Shown here: positions 36,469-49,049 of the stretch, piece by piece
Position numbering within the stretch: position 1 is the first letter of the stretch
Layout of the letters: every line of letters begins with the position of its first letter
Assembly (NCBI GenBank): GCA_003024175.1
Contig: MDYQ01000018.1
Coordinates: 124,001-188,000, forward strand
Source: Planoprotostelium fungivorum
Taxonomy: Eukaryota; Evosea; Variosea; Cavosteliida; Cavosteliaceae
Reading direction: 5' to 3'
DNA: 64,000 nt
The notes under the pieces: model-generated
Seen by the model: the letters and a program-made list of their open reading frames with translations, nothing else
Told to the model about the DNA's origin: nothing
The model's database searches: none
Position numbers and translations under genes: made by a program

Positions 36469-39400
36469 ATGAATCATGAGGACACCCAATGGAGTCCGGG
36501 CATGATCAGACCCCTCAAAACACAAGAGTCGTCGAGATCGAATAAGATCTTGACTTATGCCACAGACAAGGGACACAAGAATCGAATGAAGTCGAAGGTC
36601 ATGGTCAATGCCCTCGGTAATAGGAGATTCGCCAGCGAAACATTAAGAGTCATCACCGGATGGAAGTTCGTGACCATTTTTGGACTCTCTCTATTGGTGG
36701 TCGGAGTTATCTCTCTATCTCTCACCCTGAGGTTTGAGTTCTTCCGTTACATGGCGGCCATCTCAAGTTTTATCTTATGCTTTCTGATCTTCGCCGTCTT
36801 CTGCTTGTCTCAGATGACCTGGTCAGACGGTTTCTTCATGAGTGTGAGTTTTTTACCCTCCGATCTGCATCTTCAACTCCGAATCATCAGGGAGATCTTT
36901 CGTCTCATCCAATGCAGGTTGGACTTGGATATGGATTTGTGGGGTTTAATCTCCTCTTGTCCAGAGGTTTAAACCTCATCAAACAAATGCCCGCCAGCAA
37001 TGTGGCCAATAGACAGATCCAACTCGTCGAGACGGCCACACTTTTGGAAATTGTATCCCTCTATATCGGTGAATTATCCCCTCGCTTCCATTTTGTCTAA
37101 TCGATCGAAGGTATTTTATTGGCACAGCGGACATTCCGTGGATGGATACCCACTTTCGTCTCCTTTTCCTTTTATTTCATCCTCCAAATGTTTCTCATGC
37201 TGCTCGTCTTCTATTGGAACGTGTGGCCGATGGTGAGCACTCCTCCATCTCCTTCCTCACACTCCATCAGGCAGCCGATACCTCTGGAAACACGTACGAC
37301 TCTTACAACACCATGAACTACATCTGGATCGCCCTCTTTGCTGTCTTGTGGCTCCTGTTAGTCTACCGCAGGAGGTCCTTCTCCGTAGACGTCTTTGTCT
37401 ACCTCATCTTCGGTGTTCTGTTGAGACTGTGTCAACTGGCCTTCGCCTCTCAGGTGAGTCGATCTCGTCATCATGATGGTGATGTCTTCAGGTGTCTGAG
37501 ATATCTGTGGGGCCCATCTATGTCATCTCCTCCCTCTTACGAGTGTTATCATACACGTATCTCTTCCTCTCTGTGGGTGTCACCACGCTTCGGAATCCAA
37601 TGGAAACACTCTACCGAAATCTCACCATGAAGCAAAACGCCCTGCAGAACGAAAAGGTCCTCGTCTCGTGGATGATCGAACAAGTTCCAGCCATCGCCAT
37701 CTTATTAGACAAGAACGGTCAGTTCGATCCATCCCCTCTCCACTCACCTCTCCAGGCATCCTCTGTCACATCAACTCGTACGCACACAATGCCTTTGGTA
37801 CTACGTCCTCTAGCATGGTTCACGCTTCTTTCTTTGAGTTTTTCGTCTTCGAGGATGCCTCGGCCAGCATCCTACAATTCGACAATCTCATCGCATCCAA
37901 CGACCCGAACAACTTCATCACACTGAAATCCATCTCCACACAGACGGAAGAGAATCGAATCATCGAGTGGACCGTTAAGATGGTCAAATCATCCAAGAGG
38001 GAGTCCAGCTCGTCAGATATGGCCAACGACAAGGACTTTGAGATGCAGACGTTCCTCAGGAGAAGGTGAGAGGTGGAGGAGGAGAGAGAGTGACCAGAAC
38101 AGACCGAGACGATCGAACGATAAGAAGGATCAGATACAGATCTTGTGCTTGGGTAAAGATGTCACCGATAAGTCGGAGAGGGTGAGGCTGTTGACCGAAG
38201 CGAGGAACAACGCAGAGAGGTTGTCTCTCATGAAGGACACCTTTGTAGCAAACGTCAGTCACGAGGTGAGAGAGAGGATGAGGGTGAAGCTGATCGAAAA
38301 AGTTGCGAACACCTCTCAACTGCATCGTGGGAGTGACGGACCTCATTCAGCATTCGAGCTTGACGGAGACACAAAAGGGAATGGTGTCCATGATCAAGAC
38401 GGCCGCGAATTCGCTCTTGTCTCTCATCTCAGATCTGTTGGACTTTGCAAAGCTGAACGACGGACAACTCAAGTTGGTGTACAGTCCCTTCGATCTACGT
38501 GCTTTCGTGGAGGACAGTTTACAATCTCTATCCGTTTTATATCAGGTGATCATCTCATCTTCATGACTGTGATCACATCACATGCATTTCTATTTCCATG
38601 GATGTGATCTGAATCAATGACAGAACAATTTGGATTTCGGTTATCGAGTGACGAAGGACTGTCCCAAATTGATCGAAAACGACGTGAACCGATTGAGACA
38701 AGTCCTCTTCAATCTCATGAGGTAAGATCCTATCCACAGATGAAACTGAATGGGTTCAGCAATGCCATCAAGTTCACACCAAAGGGCCAGATCCTCGTAT
38801 TGATCAGCATGGTGGAAGCCACAGTGGACACCCCCACACCCATGATCCTCTTCTCCGTGAGAGACTCTGGTGTCGGTGTCAAACCTGCCGATCTAAAGAT
38901 GTTGTTCGAGAGGTGAGCGACACGATGAGAACGATCTTGACACGGAATAGATTCTTCCAAGCATCAGATCAGGGACAAGCGAGAAAACCGGGAACAGGTA
39001 TCGGATTGGCCATCACGAAGCAGTTTGTCGAGTTGATGGTGAGTCGATCGTGAGAAGAGAAAGAGCTGAAGAGAGAAGGGAGGAAAGATTCACGTGGAGA
39101 GTGAATACGGAGTGGGCACCACCGTTTCCTTCCAGATTCCAACGATGAACCCTCACCCCAGAGGTGAGTCATCCACGGAAGATCCAGCTGAAACGATGCA
39201 GCTCCAGCCATATCAGAAGCATCGGAGAGCTCCATCGAGCGCAGCCGAAGCTCGCAGATGGTCGTTCCTTCTCAGAACAGTTTCAACATTCCAGCCACAC
39301 CTCAGTTGGGAGAAGACTCTGAACAAGAGTCGTCTGCCTCGTACGGTACACCCATGACCGAATCGGTCAACAGCATGAGCTCCATCCATCAGAAACACAG

Positions 39401-40479
39401 CCAGGTGAGAGTTGGAGATGAACGAAGACTCAACGATGCAGATGGTGTGGATGTGTCACGAGAACGAAGTCATCACACGGCTATTCGGTGAATCTCTCCA
39501 AGACGATTACGGTTACCGATGTGCATTCTTCTATCAGCCGTCACAATTGGCTCGATCCTTGGATCAGGTGAGAGGAGAGGGGAGGGTACAACTGAAGAGA
39601 GCAGATGATCGACACACCCGATGTAGACCGACCCTCCATCCTCAGCATCGTAGTCCGTCCCTCCTTCCTCGAATTCTCTGGCATCCAAGAGCAGCTACAC
39701 AAATTGACGAAGCAGTCTCTCTTCGTGCAGGTGAGAGGAGAATCGTCGAAACCAACTCACACCATCAGATCATCATCCTCTTAGCCAACTCCACGGCTTC
39801 TCTTCCCTCCAACTTGTCTGCGATGGAAGAACAGTTCAGAGTGGAGACGCTGCCAAAGACCATTCCAATCAGCATCTTGTTGAGAATGCTGAGGAGAGGA
39901 GCGAAGAAGTTACCACCGATCAACCGACAGAAGAGTTCATCCATCCACGCCATCACGGAGATGGCCCCCACAGAGCAGAGCCGAGCGGAGAACTTGGGAG
40001 ACGTGACACCGGTTCACGTGTTGGTGGTGGAGGACAACAAGACGAACCAGAAGGTCATGCAGCTCATGATGGACAAGGTGGGAGCGGTCACCTACCAGAT
40101 GGCGGAGAATGGACAAGAGGCCATCGATCGATTCTTGGAGAATCCAAAGGGTTTCGATTGTATCTTGATGGACTGTCAGGTGTGTCATCTCTCTCTCTAT
40201 ATTCATGAGATAAGAGAGACATAAGAAGAGAGACTGAGAGGGTTGTAGATGCCAGTGATGGACGGAGTGACGGCGACCCAACAGATACGAAAGATCGAAG
40301 CGGGACGACCTGATCTGGGGAGGACGCACATTGCAGCCCTCACGGCGAATGCATTGCAGGAAGAGAAGGACAAGTGCCTCAGTGTGGGGATGGACGACTA
40401 CATCACCAAGCCCATCACCTTCCTCACCTTCCAGAGTAAGATCGAGTCCCTCAGGAGCAAGAAGATCAGCAGCTCGTAG
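36469..40479 (+). CDS. Membrane hybrid histidine kinase with degenerate and functional receiver domains
   Basis: A two-component sensor with built-in receiver. The start at 36469 gives MNHEDTQWSPGMIRPLKTQE. The sensor has roughly six to eight membrane segments, such as FVTIFGLSLLVVGVISLSLT, SSFILCFLIFAVFCLSQM and YIWIALFAVLWLLLVYRR. A PAS-like region follows (SWMIEQVPAIAILLDKNG). The H-box is FVANVSHELRTPLNCIVG, the N-box RLRQVLFNLMSNAIKFT, with G motifs FSVRDSGVGVKPADL and GTGIGLAITKQFVELM. A weakly conserved receiver-like segment (VWMCHENEVITRLFGESL to IPISILLRMLRR) comes next. The last receiver is intact: VHVLVVEDNKTNQKVMQLM, phospho-Asp in CILMDCQMPVMDG, Lys in DDYITKPI. Introns split the H- and N-boxes. 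It should pass phosphate to an HPt protein; the ligand is unknown. Confidence 0.93.
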
Positions 40480-40607
40480 ACTCGATCTCTTTCGGTGTGT
40501 CATCCATTCTCTTGTATTTGTATTGATTCATAACAGAATCAAATGTATTGCGAGAATGTTTCAGCCGTGGCTGGTATTTATATGGTGTGAATGAGAATAA
40601 ACTGTAA

Positions 40608-43600
40608 TTAGCGTTTATCGTTCATTCTCGGTGAGGACGATTCGATTCGGGGGGAAGAGTGAGTCAGACGGTTCTTGATTCGGTCCGTGGTCGATTGCAT
40701 TAGACTTCGGTTGATCTTCTCTCTGTCGTCAGGCAGGTATTGTGTGTTGATCAGTCGGTTCAATTGCTCGATCGAATCGCACATCTGCTCTGCGATGGGT
40801 TTGTACAAGATGCTCTGCGTCGTCGTGTTGGTGATGTACTGACACAGCTTCACCAATATCGGCTCTAATCTCTCGTCCAGGTTCTTGTTGATGTCTCCCA
40901 ACAAGAGATTGATGTTCTCTGTGATGATGAGTAGAGGATGATGAGTCTCCTCACCTGGAGAGGCGAAGGTCTGCAGCCGGAGTGAATTCTCGCTCGAGCC
41001 AGAGTTGATGAACGCCGAAGCCTTCGTCAAGAAAGAGACGAGGGGGTCTAAACTGCTACGGACGGTGGCCACGATGAACGCTTCGATGGCGCCCTTCAGT
41101 CCCTTCTCCAGTTCCTGCTTCAATTAGCTTTGATCTCCTTCACCTCTCTCACCTTCTTCGAATCGGTCTTTAAGATCTCGATGGGTGGATTGATCACGGC
41201 GTAAAGAGGATTCTGGCTGTTGAAATAGAACATGGCTCCCGGTCCCACCATGATGTTCCTCAATATGTCTGGAGTGGTCAGTGGATTTCTCATTTGGTGT
41301 GACTCACTCCTGAGATAAGTAAAGTCCAGAGATTGTTCGGTGATGGAGAAGGTGACGTCGAAGGGTGTGATCTGTTCCCTGAGAATCAAGAGATGTTTGA
41401 TCAAGAACAATTGACCATCCAGTGCCGTTTTCTATTCAAATCAGTCAAAAGTAGAACACATCGTCATCACCTTGGCGGAGATCAATTTACTGTTCAAGAC
41501 AAGAGTGAAGGAGCAAGCGTCCACAGCTTCTGTGGCTAATCCCTCGAAGATATTGTTCTGTTGCCTCTCAGTGGTGATGAGATATAGCGATACGTACGTC
41601 TACGGTGAGATACAATTTGGATAAGCAGACGAGAGTCCTCTCTAAGGTGGGATACCACGAGTAATAGGCCCTCGAGAATGGCATCAGTGTCGGTTGAGGT
41701 GCTTCTCCCTTGTCGTTCTCTGGTTTCACAGCTGATGTGGATGATTAGAATATACTGCCACGATGATGGAAGTGATGATGGGTGATGAACGTTGATGACA
41801 AAGATGATGAATGAGCAGTATGAGTGATAGGAAAGGATGAGAATGTAATACCAGATAATCTGTTCGGATAATCTAAGTCATCATCTGTGGGAAGATAACC
41901 AGCGATCTCATCTCTGATGTAGGTCTGAACGAGAAAGGCTAATCTCTCTTGAACATCCTGCAACATCCTGGACACGATGGGTCTGAAGCTCTCCACCTTC
42001 TCTCCCTTCGCATTCAGATTGTCCGCTATGATCTCCGTCCTCAACAGATACACTGCCCCTCTCAGTCTCTTTCTTCTCTCTCCCCTCACCCAATTGACAC
42101 AAGGTCTCTATGTTTGAGCAGCGGATGTACAGAGGTCGGTAGGAGTAATAGAGATTCGTGGAGAAATTCTCCAATAGTGTCCTGTTCACGTCAATTCGAT
42201 CACGATCAGTGTAAAATCATCACGTTAAACCGACACCGGGAGAGCCGAAGAAATAGTGGTACAGTTGATATTCTTGGAAGCAGACACCCATCAGATACAT
42301 ACACCCCGATCTCATCTGAAGGGATCATTTTAAGACATCTCTCTTCACCTTACCATGTTACAGAGATCACCCTCCGAATCACTGCATAAGCTTAAGACGT
42401 TCGAATTGACGTGGTCTCCCAACAAGTGTAACCTCTGTTCGAAATAACAGTTGTGACAGTCGTTCAGTAACAAGGCGTATCTGTCTCTCGTCACTTGTGG
42501 ATGGACTCCTCCTTCTCACTCTTTGATCTTGCTCCTCTTTTCGATCTCTTCACTCAGCGGTTTCACCCTTGCAGCGACCGTTCTGAATTTAACGTAGAAA
42601 TAAGTATCGTTCGTTCGATCGGCTGTCGTTCCTGCCGCCGTACTCTCCTATTCTCATGTCATCCTTTTTCAAGTTTCCTTCTATTCTATTCTTCCATTTT
42701 GAGGATGGAATCCTCTATCATCTGATTCGAACGAACTCACCTTCATCTGTGTGGTGATTTGATTCGTGATGTGTCTCAGTATGTTGATGATCTCGTTCTT
42801 CACCAGAGTCAGCCCTCGACTCTGCAGCTGCTTGTACTTAATCAAGTACGAGTCCGACTCTTTGTAGTCCTTCTGTTCGTCTTCAGTTTTCATCCGCAGA
42901 GAATATTCCGCTCACGTGTTTGCTGATGAACGCGATGCATTCATCCAGCTTGGTCAACAGGGCTACGAAAGAAGGGTCGGCCACGTTAAGATTCGAGAAG
43001 GAGAGACGAGAGGTGAGCTGTGGTAGTTCGTTGAAATAGGCCAATTTTGTACCCAGACTGTTCGTCATCTCTTCTAATCGATCTTGTTCCAACACGAGAT
43101 CTTCGCATGATTTGTGAAGCTCTCCTGTCTTCTTGGCCACCATGTTGTATTTACTCTCCATATCGTCCAAGAATTCTAATATACCAGCCACCTTTTGTCC
43201 TTCAATCTCATGTCGTGTGAAGGAATCACCTCTGCCAGCAGTGAAGTCGATTGTTCGTGATACAGTTTCAATGCATCGACTCTGGATCGATAAACTTCCT
43301 CCTCCAATGTGTCACTCTGAAGACCCTCATACCAAGAGTAGAACTGCTGAAGGTTGTCGATCTTACGATCTAATCCGAAATGATTGTCATTCTCGCTCTG
43401 CTCGTTCGGATTCTCCTCCTCTTTAAACTAATCGGGTATCATCATATGTATACTCATCTGATTCTGTGCATTCGTGATAATGCAATCACCTTCTGAGGGA
43501 TAGGTCGGTCTTCACAAAAGTCTTGTAATCTGGTTAATGCATCTGTGTAGTGTTCCCCCAGAGCAGTGTTTTTCTCCCAGTCCTTGACCAGCTGTTGGAC

Positions 43601-43642
43601 TGTATTCTTCGTGGTAGCCCCTACTTGCCCTTTATCTCCCAT
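40608..43642 (-). CDS. Conserved oligomeric Golgi complex subunit 3 (COG3/Sec34)
   Basis: COG3 is a subunit of the Golgi tethering complex that recycles glycosylation enzymes. The ATG at 43642 gives [20 protein letters not shown]. The diagnostic part is the coiled-coil N-domain: [55 protein letters not shown] and [19 protein letters not shown], then [20 protein letters not shown]. These are the signature words of Sec34/COG3, including the FNEL and LDECIAFI pattern. The C-terminal helical region runs on through [20 protein letters not shown] and ends NDKR at 40608. Many exons are joined by short introns and I did not rebuild all of them. It lies tandem with the GPR137-like gene. Confidence 0.85.
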
Positions 43643-43782
43643 CGACGTGGGCGATGCGATGCTGATGTCTTTTCCCAATAAAAGAGAAATCAATTCAAAT
43701 CAAGTTCTTTTATATGGGTTTTCTCTCTTGACCCACAAGTTCCACTGATCATCTTCTTTCTTCTTCCTTCTCCTCTCTCTTC

Positions 43783-45234
43783 TCAAGCGTTGACGGTGTG
43801 GACAGGATATGGGTGTGCATTCACCGGTGATGCGCTGCTTCCATACATCGTCGGGTTGATCGATCGATTAAGAGGTGAGGACTCCTCATCGGACTCGTAT
43901 CTGCGTGGGTCGTTGAACAGCTGCGATTTCGGAAGGTAACCTACGTCCATCAGCTCGTGAGCCCGATGGAGATGGACTCACTCGTGTCTGAATGAGGTAT
44001 GGCGGCGTATTTCGTCTGCTTCTCAAAGACAGACACCGTACTCTTCGACCATGCACCCAATCCAGTCGCTGATACCTTTCCAAAGAGAACCAAGACCAAG
44101 ATGGTGGGCACGATCTCCCAGAAGAAGAAACCCATGAACATGAAGAGCTCTTTCTTCGTGTTGCCCTGAGATGATGAGAAGGTGTAATGACGATGAGATC
44201 GTTCGATGATGTGACATGTGATGATGGTGGTGTCGAGATGAAGGAGAGGCTTACGCTCTGTATGACTATGTTGTCGTAGGGACGTGCAGCGAACACCCAA
44301 TCGTAGACGCATCGTGAGCCGAACAAGACAAAGAGAGAGAAGGAGACAAAGAGGATCTTGGGGAAAGAGATCTTGGCCAACAGTCTCGTCTGCACCTGTC
44401 TGCGTGTGAGAAGGAGATGGTGATGGACATCATCACCAGAGAGGGGTTGTTCTTCATGACTCTGGCCGTCTTCCATCCGTAGAGGGCGATGATGGTGACG
44501 AGAACAAAGAAGACGAACCCGATGAAGACCATGTGGGTGATCAACAACCACCTCGGTGGCTCGAATTCACCGATGGTGTAGTAGTACACCCTGAGTCCCA
44601 CCCAAACTACGGATATCAGATGAAATTGGATGGAAGGTGATGCAACGTACCGCAGTTGGCGGCCAGGAAGAGGAAGTTGATGACTGCCCAGATGGCCCCG
44701 TATATCTTCTTAAAATGTTTCCACTGTGCCTTTTGACTCTGTAATATATGTGCGTAATAGATTACGAGGAGGGAGAAGGTGGAGAACTGGATGTTGAAGG
44801 GGAGCCTGACATGGGTCATTTCTCATAGGAGTGTTTCAGATGGAGATGAGAATCTCAGTCAGGTGTTCGTAGGTGAAGAAGAGTCTCACCAGTAGAGGAT
44901 TCCGAATGAACAAAACCAACCGATCCCCTCCTCCTCCGCATTGATACCATCGTTGATGATATCCAGTAACAAGAAGAAGAAGAAGCGAATCAGAGCCCAG
45001 AAGAAGAGTTGGACTAGAAATCCAACTTGGAAGGATCGGAGCTTGTGTCTGGAGGAGGTGAGCATGGGGAAAAAGTCGTAACTGAATGGTTCGACAGCAA
45101 AGAGGGAGAATATAGATGACATCACACCGATAGTAGATGATACGTATGAGCTGAAAGCCAACGAAGAGAACGATTCCGGCGTATAAAGGTGTCAACCAAA
45201 ATGAATAACTGTCGAGCGCCACTAGAGAGACCAT
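43783..45234 (-). CDS. Seven-helix GPR137/TOM1-like membrane protein
   Basis: Start at 45234: MVSLVALDSYSFWLTPLYAG, opening the first of about seven hydrophobic segments (LYAGIVLFVGFQLIRIIYY, FLVQLFFWALIRFFFFLLLD, FSTFSLLVIYYAHILQSQ, YGAIWAVINFLFLAANC, LLITHMVFIGFVFFVLVTI, FVSFSLFVLFGSRCVYDWVF, LFMFMGFFFWEIVPTILVL). The pattern, with FQVGFLVQL and the YYAHILQSQKA loop, fits the GPR137 (animal) and TOM1 (plant) family. GPR137 proteins act at lysosomes in mTORC1 signalling, and TOM1-family proteins sit on vacuolar membranes. The cytosolic tail has SEKQTKYAAIPHSD-like and YESDEESSPLN words with dileucine-like acidic patches. Which of these roles it has cannot be told from sequence. Confidence 0.75.
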
Positions 45235-45352
45235 GCTGGCTCGATGTCAACTGTGACCGTTGATGGTGGTGCTCGTGAAATTTCTCAAATCGATCTGTTC
45301 CATTGTAGATCGTACTTTCATTTTCCCCCTTTTTTGGGCTTTATCCACACAA

Positions 45353-46212
45353 TCAATTCAATCCAAAGAACGTCTTGAAGTCCTGATAGGCTTTCTCTAA
45401 ATTGTCGTTGACGATGACAGAGTCGAAGAAAGATGGTGAGGACTCTAAAAAGTTCAACTCTCTCTTGGCACCAGCCAATCTCTTCGTGATGGCCTCCTCT
45501 GTCTCCGTTCCTTTGATTCATTATTGGATGTATTGAACTTTTATCACTCACCTCTTCCTCTTAATCTGGCTTCGAGAGTCTCGTATGAGGGAGGTGAGAT
45601 GAACAAAAACCTCGCATTGAGGTCAGATTGCTTCACTTGTTGAGCGCCTTGGACATCGATGTCTAAAATGCAAGTCTTTCCGCTCTCTTTGACTCTCTGA
45701 ACGGCAGCCTGTTGAACTCAGTAATCATCCAACTATTGTGGCTCATCCACACCTTGCTTGTTCCATAGTAGTTTCCATGGACGTTAGCGTGTTCAACGAA
45801 TTGGCCGGCTTCGATCTCCTTCTGAATGACGTCCACGGTTGTGAAATGGTATTCGATTCCTCATCGTCTTTCAGCACCGTTTAACGTATTTGTTTCACCT
45901 TCTCTCTCTCCTGGACGTGGCTTACGAGTTGTATGACTGACGCTGAATCCAAAGTTGTTGGGGTAATCACCCATCAGACGATTAATCACTGGATTTGTTA
46001 CCTCTTTCGATCCTTACTATCTATAGACTTACATGTTCCCTTTCCTACTCCAGATGGGCCGACGACCACCACGGGACGATGAGTGTTAACTGCGTTCTGA
46101 GAGACGACTGAGAACGAACAAGGAACATGGATTCTACCTCAGTCATGTAGAATCTCTTTGAACCTGTCGGTTGAACCTTCTTGATCGTGTTGAAGAGTGA
46201 TGCGGAGCGCAT
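45353..46212 (-). CDS. Guanylate kinase, with a likely mitochondrial presequence form
   Basis: The enzyme phosphorylates GMP to GDP. The core reads [16 protein letters not shown] (P-loop, split by an intron), [84 protein letters not shown] and [19 protein letters not shown], ending FKTFFGLN. Two in-frame ATGs exist. The upstream one (46212) adds [20 protein letters not shown], which is basic, Ser/Thr-rich and free of acids, a typical mitochondrial presequence. The downstream one (46146, [11 protein letters not shown]) would give the cytosolic form. This suggests dual targeting from one gene by alternative translation starts. It lies between two other minus-strand genes with gaps of about 120 and 200 bases. 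Confidence 0.92.
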
Positions 46213-46408
46213 TTATCCCTTCCCCTTTCTGACAACCTGTTACACGTGTCTACAGATGAAATGGTGCGATATCAATTCATTTTATATTCTCTCAATTTCT
46301 CCTCTGGCGATACGTTCCTACCAGGTACGAGCCTCTGAGACACTGCATTGGCTGCCATTTTCTTCGTACACCTTCTCACGTCAGCCATCTCTACACAATA
46401 ACTCGATA

Positions 46409-49049
46409 TCAGCACCTGGGGCAGAAGTACTCTGCGGGTTCGTTCCTCTTGCTGATACCGACGCACTTTCCGTGTAACCAAGCGAGACACTTTTCACAAC
46501 TGATCATGAAGCCGAGGTCCTTGTTGTTGGCACACACACAGTCGATGACCTGCCCTCTTCAGTTCCCCTCCTCTCCTCTTCCTCACCTCTTCCGAATCGT
46601 AAGAGTCTCTTCCTGGAGGCAGTGGCTGCTGACCGGGCATGGCAGACACGGGATCCTTCTTCTCACCCAGTATGTGAGTGTTCTGCTTCACTTGCTCTAC
46701 GACGGCGGCCACCTCCGCGTGAGGTCTCTTCCTCGATGTGAACTTGTCAGAGGACGGAGGGGCGGGATCCTTATAGACTTCTTCGGGCTCGTAGTCCTTG
46801 ATGAAGGATTTGATGGAGTCGATGAGGTCGATGAGGTGATCGAGGGTGTATCTACGGAAGAGCTGGAATCGATGGGGATGCATCTGAGAGGCCACGGGGA
46901 AGCAGACCTCGCAGAAGTCGAGGGACTTGCAGGTGGTGCAGCTCCTCCGTGTGTTGAAGAGGACGTATTTACATAGAGCGCAGGAGTGGGGCTCGTCCTC
47001 TCTCTCGCTCATATTCCCCTCCGGTGCTGGGGCTCCTTGACTTCTGATCTGAGCTACTTCGTGGGCTGCTATTCCCTGTCTCTACGTCATTCCTTTCATC
47101 CTCTCTTGTGTCATTGATCTCATCTCAGATCGTAGTGGTTCTCTCACCTTATATACGATCCCTCCGTTTCGGTGCTGCTCGGCCACTGCATCGTACGCGA
47201 TGATGGCGAGAGTACTGAGATTGATCCTCTCGTCCAACAACTCCTCCAACACTTGCACCTTCAGGATGGGCAGTCCTCTGAACAAGAAATCGGCCGTAGC
47301 CTGCTTCTCTCTGTCGGCGTCTACGTTGTTTCCATAGTTCATCTCTTGGAACTTGGCCGTCATGGAGTTGAGCACGATGGATCCCAAGTTGAAGGGTCGG
47401 TAGATTCCCACACTTCGGTTCATCTCCACACTTCTCCTGGCGTCGGGGAGGTTCTTGGGTCTCAAGATATTCCACGATCCACTCAGAGACATCCCCTTAC
47501 CCTGATAGACGTCAGCTCATGTGTCATCATGATCAGATGATGTCATGACGAAAGTCATCATCAGAGATCACGATCGAGTCGATGACTCACCACTCGAACA
47601 GTGAAATAAATCCAATTGGCGGGAATGACTACGGTCTGGCCTGGTTTCTGGATGCCATAGATGACCTTGGCCTTCTGTTCCAAAAAGGAGGGATCCACAA
47701 AGGTGCGTTGATCGAACAGCTGGACACCCAACGAATCGTCCTCAGTCAAGTGAAGTACATCGTAGGGAGGAATGAAACCCCATATCATGTAAGCATCTGG
47801 ATCATCACTGTAATACTGCTCTCGTCAGCAGATGAAAAGTGAAAGAGACTGACCATGGTGTTGATGGTATCGAAGGCGTGTGTCTCTCTCTTCTGCGGAG
47901 AGAAAGAGTTGTTCATGGTCAGGTGACCCACAAAGACCTCGTTCTTCTCGTCTTCGTATCGCAGCATGTCCAAACTTCCACCGCTCCTCACTTCATCTGT
48001 GATGCACTGCGAGCTCTTGTAAAAGGGTGAGCAACCCAGGCAGTTCTTGTTCTTCGTGGAGCACACGCAAGAGTAGTTGTGCAGCAGTGGAATGTCGGGT
48101 GCCGTCCAGATGTCCAGCTCTTCGTCCTTGGCGAGTGTCTTGTTCAGGTGTGCCCTGATCTCCGTGATGGACTTTTTCATGTTGATGTTGTTCTTCTGAT
48201 CTTTGATGTAGATGTCAGGCTGTGATTTGGACAGAGACTCTGGCTTCCACACGATGCTCCAGGGCAACTTGTTGTCGATGTTGTACACCTCCTGGGACAA
48301 CAAGAAGGGCACTTCGGTGTCACCAAAGACAGATCCTGAGCTACCGTCCTTGACGGACAACATCCCGGTCTTCAGCTCTCCTCTCTTCTCTCGTGCGATC
48401 AACTTGAGGGCGGCCGTGGCTCCTTCTAATATTCCGACCTGATGTGTCTTCTCAGCGTCGATCGAGTGGAGGTGATGGATCATCACCTGCGTGTAGCTGG
48501 CGGGCTGTGGCTTACTGATACCTCCGTTGGCTTCGGTGAGGGGCGCTGGAGCGGCGGGCATCCCTGGCTGGATGAAGATCAGTCGGGACCGATATGACGT
48601 ATGACGATTCGATGACTACCATTGTAGGGTTGATGGGAGGTGTCGGATTCTTATTCAATCCTGGAGCCCCTTGTTGTGCGTTATAGCCATAATGTTGATA
48701 CTGATTCCCTCCCATCTGTCCACCTCCATTTCCTCCCGGAGGATTGGTGCTTCCTATTCCGCTGGGCTTCATTGCTTGTGGATTCTGTTGCTGTTGACTG
48801 TTTGTTGGTGAGCTGACTTTGTGTCCCTGTGTTGGGTATCCGTAATTTCCTGCTCCTACTTGTGCTTTGTTGTTGGTTCCTCTGTCAAATCGTTAGTCAT
48901 CTCCACACAATGCATTCGAATCGAGATATGAAACGTCATATGTTAGATGAGTGTTTGAACGGCATAGAGATACCGTACTTGTCTCTACGAAACGGTTGAT
49001 CGTCGTACTGCTCCGCGGAGGAAGAGTTCAGTAGATTCTTAAGCTCCAT
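46409..49049 (-). CDS. KDM2/7-like JmjC protein with Cys-rich segment and C-terminal PHD finger
   Basis: Start at 49049 (MELKNLLNSSSAEQYDDQPF), then a Gln/Gly/Asn-rich region. The JmjC part aligns with the KDM2/PHF8 class: IWGFIPPYDVLHLTEDD, VIYGIQKPGQTVVIPANWIY, FTVRVGKGMSLSGSWNIL and NRSVGIYRPFNLGSIVLNSM. In that class the sequence reads IPxGWIHAV, with His an iron ligand; here Tyr (NWIYFTV) replaces it, and a clear HxD is not seen. Next is a Cys-rich block (CALCKYVLFNTRRSCTTCKS, DFCEVCF), reminiscent of CXXC/ZZ fingers. The PHD finger is CVCANNKDLGFMISCEKCLA, WLHGKCVGISK, ending YFCPRC. I join the JmjC and PHD halves at about 47090, where a gacgtag|AGA splice keeps the frame. If this fails, a separate gene would start at 47012 (MSEREDEPHSCALC). 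Confidence 0.72.

Noticed and set aside
46409-47012. Separate PHD-finger gene starting MSEREDEPHSCALC
   Set aside because: A splice site at gacgtag|AGA keeps the frame from the JmjC exons, and JmjC-PHD order is known in the KDM2 family. The two-gene model is kept only as an alternative.
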